Assembly (NCBI RefSeq): GCF_003259175.1 | Contig: NZ_QGOK01000005.1 | Location: forward strand, 124,001 to 188,000 | Direction: 5' to 3' | From: Marinomonas shanghaiensis | Lineage (GTDB): Bacteria > Pseudomonadota > Gammaproteobacteria > Pseudomonadales > Marinomonadaceae | Length of the DNA stretch: 64,000 nt | Shown: positions 1-9,597 of the stretch, piece after piece | Layout of the letters: each line of letters starts with the position of its first letter | Numbering within the stretch: position 1 is the first letter of the stretch | Translations under genes and position numbers: made by a program | Notes under the pieces: model-generated | Database searches by the model: none | Seen by the model: the letters and a program-made list of their open reading frames with translations, nothing else | What the model was told of the DNA's origin: nothing

Positions 1-1
1 A

Positions 2-316
2 CAAGCCCAACAAGCCAGTTTGGTTGCCTCTGTTTGTACGGGAGCATTTTTGTTAGCAAAAGCGCAGGTATTTGAGGATCAACAAGTGACGACACATTGG
101 GAAGATATTGCGGATTTAAGGGCGCAATTTCCAACATTGGATGTGGTGGAAGGAGTGCGCTGGGTTGATGCGGGTGATGTCGTCACGTCAGCGGGTATTT
201 CTGCCGGTATCGACATGAGTTTGCACCTTGTGAGTCGGCTGCATAGCCAAGCACTGGCTGAAAAAACCGCTCGCCAAATGGATTTTGACTGGACAAAAAA
301 TCCAGACAAGCTTTGA
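2..316 (+). CDS. DJ-1/PfpI family protein, 3' part only
   Basis: The reading frame is open from base 2, so the gene starts upstream of the window and only about 104 C-terminal residues are seen. The segment SVCTGAFLLAKA is the nucleophile-elbow Cys of the DJ-1/PfpI (class I glutamine amidotransferase-like) fold. The following THWEDIADL and the SAGISAGIDMSLHLV segments are typical of the isonitrile hydratase-like/ThiJ branch and of the N-terminal domain of GlxA-type AraC regulators. The protein ends shortly after this domain, so no HTH is attached and it is not a GlxA-type regulator. Its substrate cannot be told from this fragment. Confidence 0.85.
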   Translation, partial: QAQQASLVASVCTGAFLLAKAQVFEDQQVTTHWEDIADLRAQFPTLDVVEGVRWVDAGDVVTSAGISAGIDMSLHLVSRLHSQALAEKTARQMDFDWTKNPDKL

Positions 317-570
317 TTTTATCTTAACGAAAGGGTGGGGAAATTGGGTTGTGTTTTTGGGGGTATTGGGCAGAAAAAAAAACAAATTGACTCACTTTCC
401 TCACATTAGCTCCTTATTTTTTCAATCTCTTATGGTTTCGGATCACCTGATTTTATTGTAATAATGTAAATAGAAAAAAACGAAATAGGCTGTTGCTTTT
501 GATTTGCGGGCGCTCAAGCGAGAGTCGGCGAGAAAAAGCGTTATCACAAATATTATTATGAGGTAATAAC

Positions 571-1041
571 ATGACAGACATTGATATTGGTATCAGTAAA
601 AAAAATAGATCCGAAATCTCAGAAGGTCTAAAGCATCTTTTAGCGGACACCTATACTTTATATTTGCAGACGCACAATTTTCACTGGAATGTGACAGGTC
701 TTCAATTTCGTGAATTGCATTTAATGTTTGAAGAGCAATATCAAGAGTTAGCGTTGGCGGTAGATGATATTGCAGAACGTATTCGTACTTTGGACGTTGC
801 CGCGCCTGGTACTTACAAAGCCTTTGCTGAATTGAGCTCCATTAAAGAAGTCGATGGTGTGCCAAGCTCGACGGACATGGTTAAGTATTTAACCAAAGGG
901 CATGAGCAGGTTGTCAAAACCGCACGTAAAGTATTAAAAGTAGCGCAAGAGGCTGATGACGAATCTTCTGCGTCCTTGGTCTCTGATCGCATGCGAGTGC
1001 ATGAAAAAACCGCGTGGATGCTCAGAGCCACTCAAGCTTAG
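571..1041 (+). CDS. dps: Dps family DNA-protecting ferritin
   Basis: 156 aa, the usual Dps length. Dps dodecamers oxidise and store iron with hydrogen peroxide and may coat DNA in stationary phase. The inter-subunit ferroxidase ligands are all present: H38 in FHWN, H50, E54, D65 and E69, with the spacing of E. coli H51/H63/D67/D78/E82. The N-terminus is short with few Lys, so strong DNA binding is uncertain. A GAGGTAATAAC Shine-Dalgarno region precedes the ATG. It is monocistronic, with a hairpin terminator just downstream. Confidence 0.95.
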   Translation: MTDIDIGISKKNRSEISEGLKHLLADTYTLYLQTHNFHWNVTGLQFRELHLMFEEQYQELALAVDDIAERIRTLDVAAPGTYKAFAELSSIKEVDGVPSSTDMVKYLTKGHEQVVKTARKVLKVAQEADDESSASLVSDRMRVHEKTAWMLRATQA

Positions 1042-1076
1042 TGGTAATTATTTGATTGAATTGCCCAGTTCAACAG

Positions 1077-1112
1077 AAAACCAGCTATCGTCATCGGTCG
1101 CTGGTTTTTTAT
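1077..1112 (+). terminator. Rho-independent terminator after dps
   Basis: AAAACCAGC pairs with GCTGGTTTTT around a 14-base loop and runs into a T-tract. It lies between dps (+) and the convergent ABM gene (-), so it may serve both strands. Confidence 0.75.
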
Positions 1113-1120
1113 TGAGCAAA

Positions 1121-1399
1121 TTAATGGTCTGTAATCGTATAAAACCGTTCAACTTTGTTTGTCACTTTTCCCCAATGAGACGTTTTCACTCTAGCTTGAT
1201 GTTTTTCAAATTCGACTTTGTTGGTGAATTCTTCATAGACATCAAAGCGTTGTGGATTGTTTGAATCTTGAGTCACGGTAAAGGTAATACAGCCCGCTTC
1301 TTGATGCGTCAGTGCGATATGGTTGGGCAGTTCTGTCAATACGGCGTCTAGATCTTCTATTGGGACTTTAATGTGGCCACTCAATGTGATTTTTGACAT
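1121..1399 (-). CDS. ABM-domain (antibiotic biosynthesis monooxygenase-like) protein
   Basis: 92 aa. The start ATG at 1399 (MSKITLSGHIKVP) is chosen over a longer frame that runs back inside the EamA gene. The dimeric ferredoxin-like ABM fold is indicated by HIKVPIEDLDAVLTELP, then HQEAGCITFTVTQD, then FDVYEEFTNKVEFEKH and a C-terminal W/F-rich strand. Family members are small cofactor-free monooxygenases or quinol-modifying enzymes such as YgiN; the substrate is unknown here. The gene follows the EamA exporter on the same strand with an 11-bp gap, so the two are probably cotranscribed. Confidence 0.8.
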   Translation of the reverse strand: MSKITLSGHIKVPIEDLDAVLTELPNHIALTHQEAGCITFTVTQDSNNPQRFDVYEEFTNKVEFEKHQARVKTSHWGKVTNKVERFYTITDH

Positions 1400-1410
1400 G
1401 GAAGTTCGTC

Positions 1411-2328
1411 CTATCGTTGCTGTATAAATGAAAGTGTCCAATGAAATTTCACCGCGCTCACCGCCAGTAATATCAGTATGACACCAACTATTTGCATTAG
1501 GCTGATATGTGTCGAGAAAGCAAAATGGTCGACAAACAAAGCGGTGATCGGATAAATAAAAGACAGCAAGGCAATTAAGCTGGTGGGTAGCTTTTGAAAG
1601 CTGTCGTACATGATGATGTACATGAATCCGGTTAGCACGGCACCGAGAATCAATAGATCGATCCATTGGCTGGTTTGGGTTGGTAAATCGTTGAAATCCG
1701 CAAAGGGCAAGAGCATAAAGATGCCAACGATCACCTGTACCAAAGCCACAAAGGTGGAAGGCACTTGGCGGACTTTTTTTGTGACCAGCGTAGTTACGGT
1801 ATAAAGTAGCGCTGCCCCCAAGGCGAGTGATAAGCCAAATAATGCAGAAGAGCCGTCGCTGCTTGCTTCACCAGAAAAGAGTGCGCTTATCTCGTTCAGA
1901 TCCAATTCCACGATCAAAAACAAGCCAACAAACGCCAGTGCGAGCCAAAATAATAAACTGGCTGACAGCTTCTCTTTGGTAATCAACGCGCCTGTTAGCA
2001 CTAAGAATAATGGCTGCATGTGATAGGCTACGGTGGCGATAGAAAAGGGAATGTAATTGAATGAAGCAAACAAAAATATCCAGTTTCCTACCAAGGTGAT
2101 ACCGCCCAAAATAATCATCAGCAAGACACTACGCTGAAAATATTCACGACGAATAAGACCCGCATAATAAGCGTAACCGCCTAGAACCGTTGCTCCTATG
2201 ACGCAACGGAAAAACACCACATTCCAAAACGCTTGATCCGAACTGATAACAAAATAGCCAATGGTGCCAGACAGTATCATGGCTAGAATGAGCTCGATGC
2301 TGCCGATTGTGTTGCTGGAACGATTCAT
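1411..2328 (-). CDS. EamA-type drug/metabolite transporter
   Basis: 305 aa with ten predicted membrane segments arranged as two EamA repeats (residues about 5-140 and 155-290). Members export amino acids, purines or other metabolites; the substrate is not predictable. The start MNRSSNTIG at 2328 is preferred because a GGGAAG ribosome site lies just ahead; an alternative ATG at 2364 would add 12 residues. The second half contains the usual TSLIALLSFIYPITA signature. It is followed by the ABM protein gene in a likely two-gene operon. Confidence 0.88.
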   Translation of the reverse strand: MNRSSNTIGSIELILAMILSGTIGYFVISSDQAFWNVVFFRCVIGATVLGGYAYYAGLIRREYFQRSVLLMIILGGITLVGNWIFLFASFNYIPFSIATVAYHMQPLFLVLTGALITKEKLSASLLFWLALAFVGLFLIVELDLNEISALFSGEASSDGSSALFGLSLALGAALLYTVTTLVTKKVRQVPSTFVALVQVIVGIFMLLPFADFNDLPTQTSQWIDLLILGAVLTGFMYIIMYDSFQKLPTSLIALLSFIYPITALFVDHFAFSTHISLMQIVGVILILLAVSAVKFHWTLSFIQQR

Positions 2329-2450
2329 TATTACTTCCCAATATTTGAATAGCTTGATCGGCATTTAACCCTAAAGCTGACAGAATCTATACCACTTTAT
2401 GTACAGTGAAAATATGCGTCTCATTGAGCTTCTGTTCTTTCTTCAGCTGT

Positions 2451-3872
2451 TCATGGCTTTGAATGGACAGTATCCTTTTTATTCTCTATCGGATGTGACA
2501 TGTTCAGTGTGACATGAACTTGTAATCCTGGATGGTTGTCTTTTAGTTCAATTTTTCCTTGATGAAACTGTGCGATGGCTTTGATTAATGGGAAGCCTAG
2601 ACCATATCCAGGGCTGGTACGACTGGATTCTAGACGAAATAAACGCTGTAAGACTTTGTCTTTAAATTCGTCTGGTATGCCTGGGCCATTGTCCTTCACA
2701 ATGAAGCCTGAGGGGGTGGTAATCAGTTCAATAGCGCCACCAGAGTCCGTGTATTTGCAGGCATTTTCTAGGGTGTTAAACATAGCGCGGAAAATAAGTG
2801 TTTTATCGCCCTTAATATAGGACTGAGCCGTGGTGATGCATGACAGCGTTTGCTGTTTGTCTTGTGCTATAGGCTGTATCAGGTCGATTACATCGTCAGC
2901 GATGTGATTAATATCAACAATATCAAAGTGTGACTTGGCTTGTTTATGCTCCAATCGGCTGAGTTCCAGCATGGCGCTAAACGTTGTTAGAATATGATCC
3001 AGCTCTTCAAGCATGTCTTGTAACTGGGATTCGTTGATAGGCTTCTCATGCAAGGAATTGAGATGGCTTTCGAGGCGGAGGCGAAGTCGCCCGAGAGGCG
3101 TTCTAAGATCATGGGCAATGGCATCGGTGACCCCAGATACGGCATGAAAAGAATCTTCGAGCTGATTAAGCATTCTGTTGATGTAGCCAGCAAGCAGGTC
3201 GAATTCATCTTGACGATCACTGACAGTGACGCGTGCACCGAGATCTCCAGATTGTATAATCTTGGCTGTGTCATTGATGTTTTTGATGCGGCTGAGAAAT
3301 TGTTTCGATAGGTAGCGTCCAGATAGCACCCCTAGCCCGAGTGTCAGTAGTAAGGCTAATACCCCAGCTCGAAGGAATTGTGTTTGCAGAAAATACAAAT
3401 TTTCATCATCAAATGCGACCAATAAACGTCCGTTTGATAGTGATTCAATACATCCAGAGTAAAGGCGTAGATCATTGCTATTGTCGACAAGAAAAGTGGT
3501 GTGTGTTGGGCAAGAAGTAATATGGTTGGGCAAACTTGTTAAACGCCCATAGGTGGCGTTTTTGTCTTCATAAGCGAGAATGAGGTTGCTTAATTGCTCG
3601 GCTTGATTGGTAAACTGTGTCAGGTATTCCGCTGGGCTCATTTGTTTGTTAAATAAGCGTTGCTGCTGTGTGATAAACTGAATTTGTTGTTGATAGCTGC
3701 GGCTTATTTCCCCCACACTGAGTTGGTATAGCACAAAAAAAGCCACCGCCATTAAGGTAATTAATAGCGCGGTATACAGCAGTGTAAAACGCCAAACAAA
3801 GCTAGCTCGTTGTTTTGTCAACCAGTCGGTAACCAACGCCACGGATTGTTTCAAGGATCGGGGGAAGGTCAT
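2451..3872 (-). CDS. Sensor histidine kinase of the RND-pump operon
   Basis: 473 aa. One TM segment at about 28-50, a periplasmic sensor region at about 51-165, a second TM at 168-186, HAMP at about 187-240, HisKA with the phospho-acceptor in AHDLRTPLGR (H254), then HATPase_c with N-box NTLENACKYT and G-box VKDNGPGIP. The start overlaps the upstream response regulator by 71 bp; an AGGTAG ribosome site 8-9 bases ahead supports it. It is the last gene of the pepSY-MFP-RND-regulator-kinase operon, so it likely senses a compound or envelope state relevant to the pump. The architecture resembles PhoQ/QseC-type kinases. Confidence 0.93.
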   Translation of the reverse strand: MTFPRSLKQSVALVTDWLTKQRASFVWRFTLLYTALLITLMAVAFFVLYQLSVGEISRSYQQQIQFITQQQRLFNKQMSPAEYLTQFTNQAEQLSNLILAYEDKNATYGRLTSLPNHITSCPTHTTFLVDNSNDLRLYSGCIESLSNGRLLVAFDDENLYFLQTQFLRAGVLALLLTLGLGVLSGRYLSKQFLSRIKNINDTAKIIQSGDLGARVTVSDRQDEFDLLAGYINRMLNQLEDSFHAVSGVTDAIAHDLRTPLGRLRLRLESHLNSLHEKPINESQLQDMLEELDHILTTFSAMLELSRLEHKQAKSHFDIVDINHIADDVIDLIQPIAQDKQQTLSCITTAQSYIKGDKTLIFRAMFNTLENACKYTDSGGAIELITTPSGFIVKDNGPGIPDEFKDKVLQRLFRLESSRTSPGYGLGFPLIKAIAQFHQGKIELKDNHPGLQVHVTLNMSHPIENKKDTVHSKP

Positions 3873-4491
3873 CGCTTTCTACCTTTTTTCGTAAGCGTGC
3901 CACGTGCACGTCGATAACATTAGTTTGTGGGTCAAAGTCATAATCCCATACCGCTTCAAACAACAAGGTGCGAGTCACAACCTGTTGTGGGTGTTCCATC
4001 AAATAGCGTAGGATTTGGAATTCTTTTGGCTGTAAATTGATTTCTCGGCCAGCACGCCAGACTTGTCGTGTCAGTAGGTTCATTTTTAGATCAGCGGCCT
4101 GTATCAAAGAACTTTGTTGCGACACCGATAGTGGCTGACGTCGAAGCAGTATTTCGACACGGGCCAGCAATTCTGCGAAGGCAAAAGGTTTGACAAGATA
4201 ATCGTCTCCGCCCTCACGTAGGCCTTTGACTCGTTCATCAACAGAATCCAATGCACTGAGAATTAAGACAGGCAGCGTTTTCTTAGCACTGCGTAACGTG
4301 CTAAGAACCGTAAGGCCGTCCAGTTTGGGCAGCATTCGATCCAGAATGATCAGTTGGAAATCCATTTCCAACGCTTGAAATAATGCGTCTTGACCATTGC
4401 TGGCAACGTCTACTTGATAGCCGTGTTCAGTCAACCCTTTTTTAATAAAACCTTGTGTGACGAGATCGTCTTCAACCACCAAAATGCGCAC
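3802..4491 (-). CDS. OmpR/PhoP-family response regulator
   Basis: 229 aa. Receiver domain with the acidic pair in VEDD (residues 7-9), phosphorylation site D51 in IILDRMLP, and the conserved Lys in DDYLVKPF near residue 101. The C-terminal winged helix (about 125-225) carries LQPKEFQILRYLM and VDVHVARLRKKV, which places it in the OmpR/PhoP class. It overlaps the kinase gene by 71 bp and follows the RND gene by 69 bp. It probably activates its own operon, as in other PepSY-linked two-component loci. Confidence 0.95.
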   Translation of the reverse strand: MRILVVEDDLVTQGFIKKGLTEHGYQVDVASNGQDALFQALEMDFQLIILDRMLPKLDGLTVLSTLRSAKKTLPVLILSALDSVDERVKGLREGGDDYLVKPFAFAELLARVEILLRRQPLSVSQQSSLIQAADLKMNLLTRQVWRAGREINLQPKEFQILRYLMEHPQQVVTRTLLFEAVWDYDFDPQTNVIDVHVARLRKKVESDDLPPILETIRGVGYRLVDKTTS

Positions 4492-4560
4492 TGTCTGTTC
4501 CTATCATTAAGAGTCTACTATTTAAGAGGCTACCATTAAAATCTGTCGTTGTTATGCCCT

Positions 4561-7500
4561 TTAAGGTGATTTTTTCTTTATGTTAAGACGCTTTTCGGAC
4601 AGCTGAAATACCCAAATGGTCATCGCTGGTAGAAAAGTAACGGTTACAAAAGCCGTAATAAGCAAACCAAATAATACAATGATGCCAACACCTCGGTAGA
4701 GTTCAGAACCTTCACCCGGAAGGAAGACTAAAGGGATTAAACCACAGATGGTGGTCATGGTCGTGATCGCGATAGGGCGTAGACGTGTGGCAACGGCTTG
4801 CTGTACCGCCTCTTGTATTGTGCAGTGCGTTTCTTTTAAACGATGGCGTGCGCTTTCGATAATCAAAATAGGGTTATTAATAACCGTCCCCATTAAAATC
4901 AATAAGCCTAGCATGGTGATCATGTCAAAAGGTTGAGAGAAGGCGGGCAATCCCAGTACGGGCAGCCATCCTCCTAGACCATTCATCAACGCTAACCCAA
5001 TAATGCCGCCACTAATGCCCACTGGAATGGTGGTGAGTATCAATAAGGGATAAACCCAGTTAGACAAAATAGCCACCAACAGCAAATAAATGATAGCAAT
5101 AGCAATGACAAAATTGTCCATTAGAGCGGCTTTTGTTGCGTTCAGTTGATCGCTTGCTCCTGAAATAGAAATCGTCACCGTCTCTGGTAAAGTGCTATTT
5201 TGTCGCAATTCAAGTAATTTCTGTTGCACGGCCGCTACCCCTTCTTCAAGTGCCATACTGCGAGGAGGAATCACGTTCAATGTGACGGTTCTATTACCGT
5301 TGATGCGTCTAACCGTGTTGGTGCCCACGGTTTCTTCAATGGTGACAAGCTCAGAAAGAGGAAGCGCCCCGCCTGTCGGTGTATGCAGTATGCGTTTCGA
5401 TAATTCCGCGACTGAAGCTTGTCGTTCTGCGCCATAAACATAAATGTCCATTTTTTCGTCTTCGAGGAAAAAGTCGTCAACGAAAGCGCCTTGGTTGAGT
5501 GCCGCAATGGAGAAGCCAAGTGTTTCCATGTTCATCCCCAGTTCTTCAACCCGCTCCCAATTGGGTCTCATTTGGATCAGCGGTTGATCCAACGTGAGCG
5601 AGGAGGGTTGGGTTTGGATACGCGGATTGCCCAAGTGTTCTGAGAGCTGTTCATAGAGATGGTTAGCGGTGCTATAAATTGTGCCAAGATCAGGACCAGA
5701 TATGTCTAAGCTGATGCTTCTTGTGCCACCATTGTTACTGGAAATAATCGAACCTCGAGACGCAAACGCACGCATGCCTGGATAACTGCGATAGACACGA
5801 GTCAATTCATCCATTAACGCATCAATGTGATTTGGGTCGATGGGCTCGGCGATGGAAAATAAACGAGTGGGTGAGACGTTAAAAGTGATCAGTGCCAAAG
5901 GTGGGACCTGAGTCTTACCCGCCAAATAATGTTCTGGTGAAGCATTGATGTGCGGCAAAAAATGCCCTTTTATTTGCTCGGTGATCAGCGCCATTTCCTG
6001 CATGCTGTAACCTGGTGGTGGATTCATCACCGCAAAGGTTTTTGGTTCTTCCCCTTCTGGCAAGTACTCTGCGGGCGGTGTTAAATAGAGTAACGAGATA
6101 ATGCAAACCGCACAGGTCATAAAGATCACGGTAAGGCGTCGAGTAGAGGTCGCTACGAGTCTCGCACAGAGGTTAGCAAGGCGATCTATAATGGATGTTT
6201 TGGTTTTTTGTACGGACGTTTCTTCTTTTTTCTTAGTCGAAAAATCGAGGTTTGCGCACAGCACAGGCACAATGGTGACGGCGACTATCATCGAGGCAAT
6301 AATGGCACCTGAGACAGCAATAGCAATATCAGAGTAGATTTGTCCTGCTTCTTCATCAATAAACAAGATAGGCAAAAACACCAATACCGTCGATGCCGTA
6401 GACGCCAATACGGCAGACCAGACATCACGAACGCCCTTGAGCGCGGATTCGAAACGGTCTAATCCTAAACGCCGATAACGTTCAATATTTTCCAATACCA
6501 CAATGCTGTTGTCGACGCTCATACCAATGGCGAATGCCACGCCAGCGAGAGAGATAACATTAATAGTGCGCCCAGTGATCATCAAACCTAAAAATGCGGC
6601 TAAAGTGCAGAGCGGAATGCCCACAACGGCAATAAGAGTCGCTCGGCTTGAGCGTAAAAATAGATACAGTACCATGGTGGCAAAAATTGCCCCCAGACCT
6701 AAATTGGTGAGTACATTCACCACGGACGCTTCAACGTAACGCACGTCATCTGAGGTGATCACCATTTTCATTCCGGCAGGTTCTAACACCTCGCGATTGA
6801 TGGTATTCATTTCCTCAAGCATATCGCGTTTAATCTGAATCACATTAGCGCCACTTTCTCGACGCACTTGAAGGCCAATACCACGATTACCATTAAAATA
6901 GGAAATGGCACGTCTGTCTGCTAAGCCAAACTCGACAGTGGCCACATCAGCGAGCCTAACGATGTTATCGCCACGGCGGACAATAATCAGGTTTTCTACG
7001 TCTTCCAGGGTTTCGAAACGACCTAGTGTGCGCAGTAAATAGCGTCGTTTACCTGAATCTACTTCTCCGGCTGACATATCCATATTACGGCGACTAATAG
7101 CACTGCGTAGGTCCGTTAACGATAATCCCCGTTGCGATAGTGCCATCTGATCGACAAAAATTTGCAATTGTTGGCTGGAACCACCATAAACCGAGACCTC
7201 AGATACCCCCGTTATGCCTTCCATTATGGGTCTGACTCGATCATCGACAAAATCCGCCATGCGTTCGATTTCAACCGATTTAGGGTTATTGTCCAGCGGT
7301 GAAATATGGAAGCGCAAAAAAGCCTCTGTTGAAAAGGCGGCAGAAACGACACGAGGTTGATCGACATTAGCAGGGTAGGAGCGGACTTGGCTAAGTGCAC
7401 CATTCACTAAAACCAGCTTTTCTGTCATATCCACATCAAAGGGAAAGGCCAGTTCAATCCTTGCGCGACCGCTTTCTGCGATCGCTGTCATTTGCTGAAG

Positions 7501-7722
7501 TCCGGGTAAATTGCGTAAGTATTGTTCTTGCTCGATGAGGATGTCTTTTTCGACATCCTGTGGTGTGGCGCCTCGCCAATTGGTTTCAACGGTAATCGTT
7601 CGGACTTCTACATCCGGTACCATTTGTACCGGTGCTTTGAGTACGGCAGCGCTTCCCAGAATAATCAGCATGCAAGCCATAACGGCGACAAGAATGCCGT
7701 TACGTAATAAAAAAGAAAACAT
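4561..7722 (-). CDS. RND-family efflux permease (HAE-1-like)
   Basis: 1053 aa, the normal size for a 12-TM inner-membrane RND pump that expels hydrophobic or amphiphilic compounds with an adaptor and an outer-membrane channel. TM4 carries GMSVDNSIVVLENIERY, keeping the first proton-relay Asp but with Asn at the second position. TM10 reads GTVINNPILIIES, so the AcrB Lys940 position is not Lys. This matches the VDNS/NN subgroup rather than the AcrB DD/K relay. The ATG lies 2 bp after the adaptor stop, so the two are tightly coupled. No TolC-like gene is in the operon. Confidence 0.95.
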   Translation of the reverse strand: MFSFLLRNGILVAVMACMLIILGSAAVLKAPVQMVPDVEVRTITVETNWRGATPQDVEKDILIEQEQYLRNLPGLQQMTAIAESGRARIELAFPFDVDMTEKLVLVNGALSQVRSYPANVDQPRVVSAAFSTEAFLRFHISPLDNNPKSVEIERMADFVDDRVRPIMEGITGVSEVSVYGGSSQQLQIFVDQMALSQRGLSLTDLRSAISRRNMDMSAGEVDSGKRRYLLRTLGRFETLEDVENLIIVRRGDNIVRLADVATVEFGLADRRAISYFNGNRGIGLQVRRESGANVIQIKRDMLEEMNTINREVLEPAGMKMVITSDDVRYVEASVVNVLTNLGLGAIFATMVLYLFLRSSRATLIAVVGIPLCTLAAFLGLMITGRTINVISLAGVAFAIGMSVDNSIVVLENIERYRRLGLDRFESALKGVRDVWSAVLASTASTVLVFLPILFIDEEAGQIYSDIAIAVSGAIIASMIVAVTIVPVLCANLDFSTKKKEETSVQKTKTSIIDRLANLCARLVATSTRRLTVIFMTCAVCIISLLYLTPPAEYLPEGEEPKTFAVMNPPPGYSMQEMALITEQIKGHFLPHINASPEHYLAGKTQVPPLALITFNVSPTRLFSIAEPIDPNHIDALMDELTRVYRSYPGMRAFASRGSIISSNNGGTRSISLDISGPDLGTIYSTANHLYEQLSEHLGNPRIQTQPSSLTLDQPLIQMRPNWERVEELGMNMETLGFSIAALNQGAFVDDFFLEDEKMDIYVYGAERQASVAELSKRILHTPTGGALPLSELVTIEETVGTNTVRRINGNRTVTLNVIPPRSMALEEGVAAVQQKLLELRQNSTLPETVTISISGASDQLNATKAALMDNFVIAIAIIYLLLVAILSNWVYPLLILTTIPVGISGGIIGLALMNGLGGWLPVLGLPAFSQPFDMITMLGLLILMGTVINNPILIIESARHRLKETHCTIQEAVQQAVATRLRPIAITTMTTICGLIPLVFLPGEGSELYRGVGIIVLFGLLITAFVTVTFLPAMTIWVFQLSEKRLNIKKKSP

Positions 7723-7724
7723 GA

Positions 7725-8810
7725 TTATGCTCCAGAATCAGCGACACGCACGACATTGCCTTCCATAAGGCCTTCGTTTCCCCGAGTCACAATCAGTTGA
7801 TCCTGTTGCAATTCAGAGTCCAGTACTTCGACCGTATTATTCATGTAAGTTCCCGGAGTGACGGCCTTTTCTGACACAATATAGTGTCCTTCTTCATCGT
7901 GTTTACTGGCGACCCAAACGGTGGTGCGACCATTTGGGTAACGATTGATTGCATCGCGATTAATCAGTAACCCCGTTTCAGCGTTCGGTAGTTTTAGGGT
8001 CGCTTTGACGGATACCCCAGGTAAAAAATTATTGCACGCCGAGACATCGGTTTTGATCAAAAAGGTGCGAGAAATACGGTCGCTGACCGGAACCTGATGG
8101 GTGATTGTTGACGCTATTTTCTGGCCGTTACAATCCAAGGTAATGGCAGCTCGAGTGGATATTTTGGCGTAATAATGCTCTGGAATACGGAAGTCGGCTG
8201 TTAAGCCACTGTCGTCTGTTAGGGCAAACATTTGAACACCTTGTGCTGCCCATTCACCGACATGAATAAAGCGTTCAGAAATAATCCCTGAGTAGGGGGC
8301 TCGTAAGTGGTGTTGACTCAATAATGCGCGTAAGCGTGACTCTTCAGCTTGTAACTGAGCTACCTGCGACTGCAGCAACTGTACATTACTTTTTCGGCTT
8401 TGGACTTCGGTGACGCTAATGTCACGACCTGCTTGTAATGATTCGGCTTCTTTTAAAAGGCGTTTAGCTTCTGCAAAGCGGATATTGGCTTCGTTGACGC
8501 TGCTGACGGCTTTTTGATGTTCAAAACGCGTCAATTCGTCGTCTAAAGAAAGCAGTGTATCGCCTTTTTTTACCGCATCGCCTTCTTTGACATGGACTGT
8601 TTTGACGATACCTGAAACGTAGGAAGATAAGGTTGAGGCTTCTATTGCATTGATGGTGCCGACAAGGTCGATTTCATTCACAATCGTCTTTTGAGTCACG
8701 GGTTCTAATTGAACAATAGAGGCAGTTCTAGCTAACGCGACGCTTGCAGAGCACAGTGCAACAGTGATTGCAGTAGGAACAAGTAAGTATTTTAGTACGT
8801 TTGTCATCAT
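7725..8810 (-). CDS. RND periplasmic adaptor (membrane fusion protein)
   Basis: 361 aa from the ATG at 8810; GGAAAGTTG just upstream supports this over ATGs at 8843 or 8825. It has an N-terminal signal/anchor (KYLLVPTAITVALCSASVALA), a biotinyl-lipoyl-like half motif (SGIVKTVHVKEGDAVKKGD), an alpha-helical hairpin at about 90-160, the second lipoyl half (LRAPYSGIISERFIHVGEW) and a beta-barrel region. It links the RND permease to an outer-membrane channel. Downstream the permease begins after 2 bp. It belongs to the RND/MFP HlyD-like class. Confidence 0.93.
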   Translation of the reverse strand: MMTNVLKYLLVPTAITVALCSASVALARTASIVQLEPVTQKTIVNEIDLVGTINAIEASTLSSYVSGIVKTVHVKEGDAVKKGDTLLSLDDELTRFEHQKAVSSVNEANIRFAEAKRLLKEAESLQAGRDISVTEVQSRKSNVQLLQSQVAQLQAEESRLRALLSQHHLRAPYSGIISERFIHVGEWAAQGVQMFALTDDSGLTADFRIPEHYYAKISTRAAITLDCNGQKIASTITHQVPVSDRISRTFLIKTDVSACNNFLPGVSVKATLKLPNAETGLLINRDAINRYPNGRTTVWVASKHDEEGHYIVSEKAVTPGTYMNNTVEVLDSELQQDQLIVTRGNEGLMEGNVVRVADSGA

Positions 8811-8870
8811 CAACTTTCCATGCATGAGTGAACGATATGTCACCGAGTTTTATCTTCGATTGCGACGCCT

Positions 8871-9482
8871 TTAGCGTCGCAAAGAGGGAACGATTTCACC
8901 AGATTTTGCGTCAATGAGTATTTTTGTCGAACCGGATGGCCCTATTGATTTGACCTCATAAAATGTTAATCCGCGTTTGCGTTCTAGCTCGATAGACTCA
9001 ATATATGAACCTTCTGGTAGATTCGTCAGTGCGATAGCATCTTGGATAGAAATGCCTTGGTTTTTTACGGTTTCCAGCGCGGCTAGGTCATGGTCATCTA
9101 GCTTATTAAAGCCCATGAAACGTAATGATTTTGAATAGTTGCTTATCTTCTCGCCGTTGTGCAATGCATAGTGCGCTTTGTATCTTGTGCCTTCTTCGAG
9201 ATCGATGCCTTTTATCTCGTACATTAAAATATTGTCCTCCTCATCCAGTTCGATTTCGGTAACAATCGAAGGATAGTCGGCTTTAAAGGTTGCTATGACA
9301 GTGTCTAAAGAGGTTTGACTGGATTTGAGTGCTAAGAGCATCATTTGGTTCTCTTTATAATCATCGTGATCTTTTGCGTAGGTGGTACTGCTCATCAACA
9401 AAGCGGCCGAGCAGAGCGCAACTAAGGTGATGATAGATATAAAGGTCGTGAAGATAATGCTGAATTTGGTTTTGAGTGTCAT
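8871..9482 (-). CDS. Secreted protein with two PepSY domains
   Basis: 203 aa. A signal peptide or anchor covers about residues 10-37. Two PepSY-type repeats follow: one around residues 55-110 (VIATFKADYPSIVTEIELDEE...MYEIKGID) and one around 140-200 (SIQDAIALTNLPEGSYIESI, then YEVKSIGP and a KILIDAKSGEIV end). PepSY modules often inhibit proteases or modulate sensor kinases in the periplasm. It is the first gene of the pump and two-component operon, so it may tune the kinase. No enzymatic motif is seen. Confidence 0.8.
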   Translation of the reverse strand: MTLKTKFSIIFTTFISIITLVALCSAALLMSSTTYAKDHDDYKENQMMLLALKSSQTSLDTVIATFKADYPSIVTEIELDEEDNILMYEIKGIDLEEGTRYKAHYALHNGEKISNYSKSLRFMGFNKLDDHDLAALETVKNQGISIQDAIALTNLPEGSYIESIELERKRGLTFYEVKSIGPSGSTKILIDAKSGEIVPSLRR

Positions 9483-9597
9483 GGTTATTACCTCATTTAA
9501 TTAGATTGCCTTGTTAAGCATGACGTCACTATAACTGGGGGCTATTAACGATAAGATGATCGCAACATTAAACTTTTTTCATCTTAGGGAATGGCTG

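Noticed and set aside
956..1264. 102-codon frame over the dps end and terminator
   Set aside because: It crosses the dps stop and a terminator in another frame, so it is a shadow.
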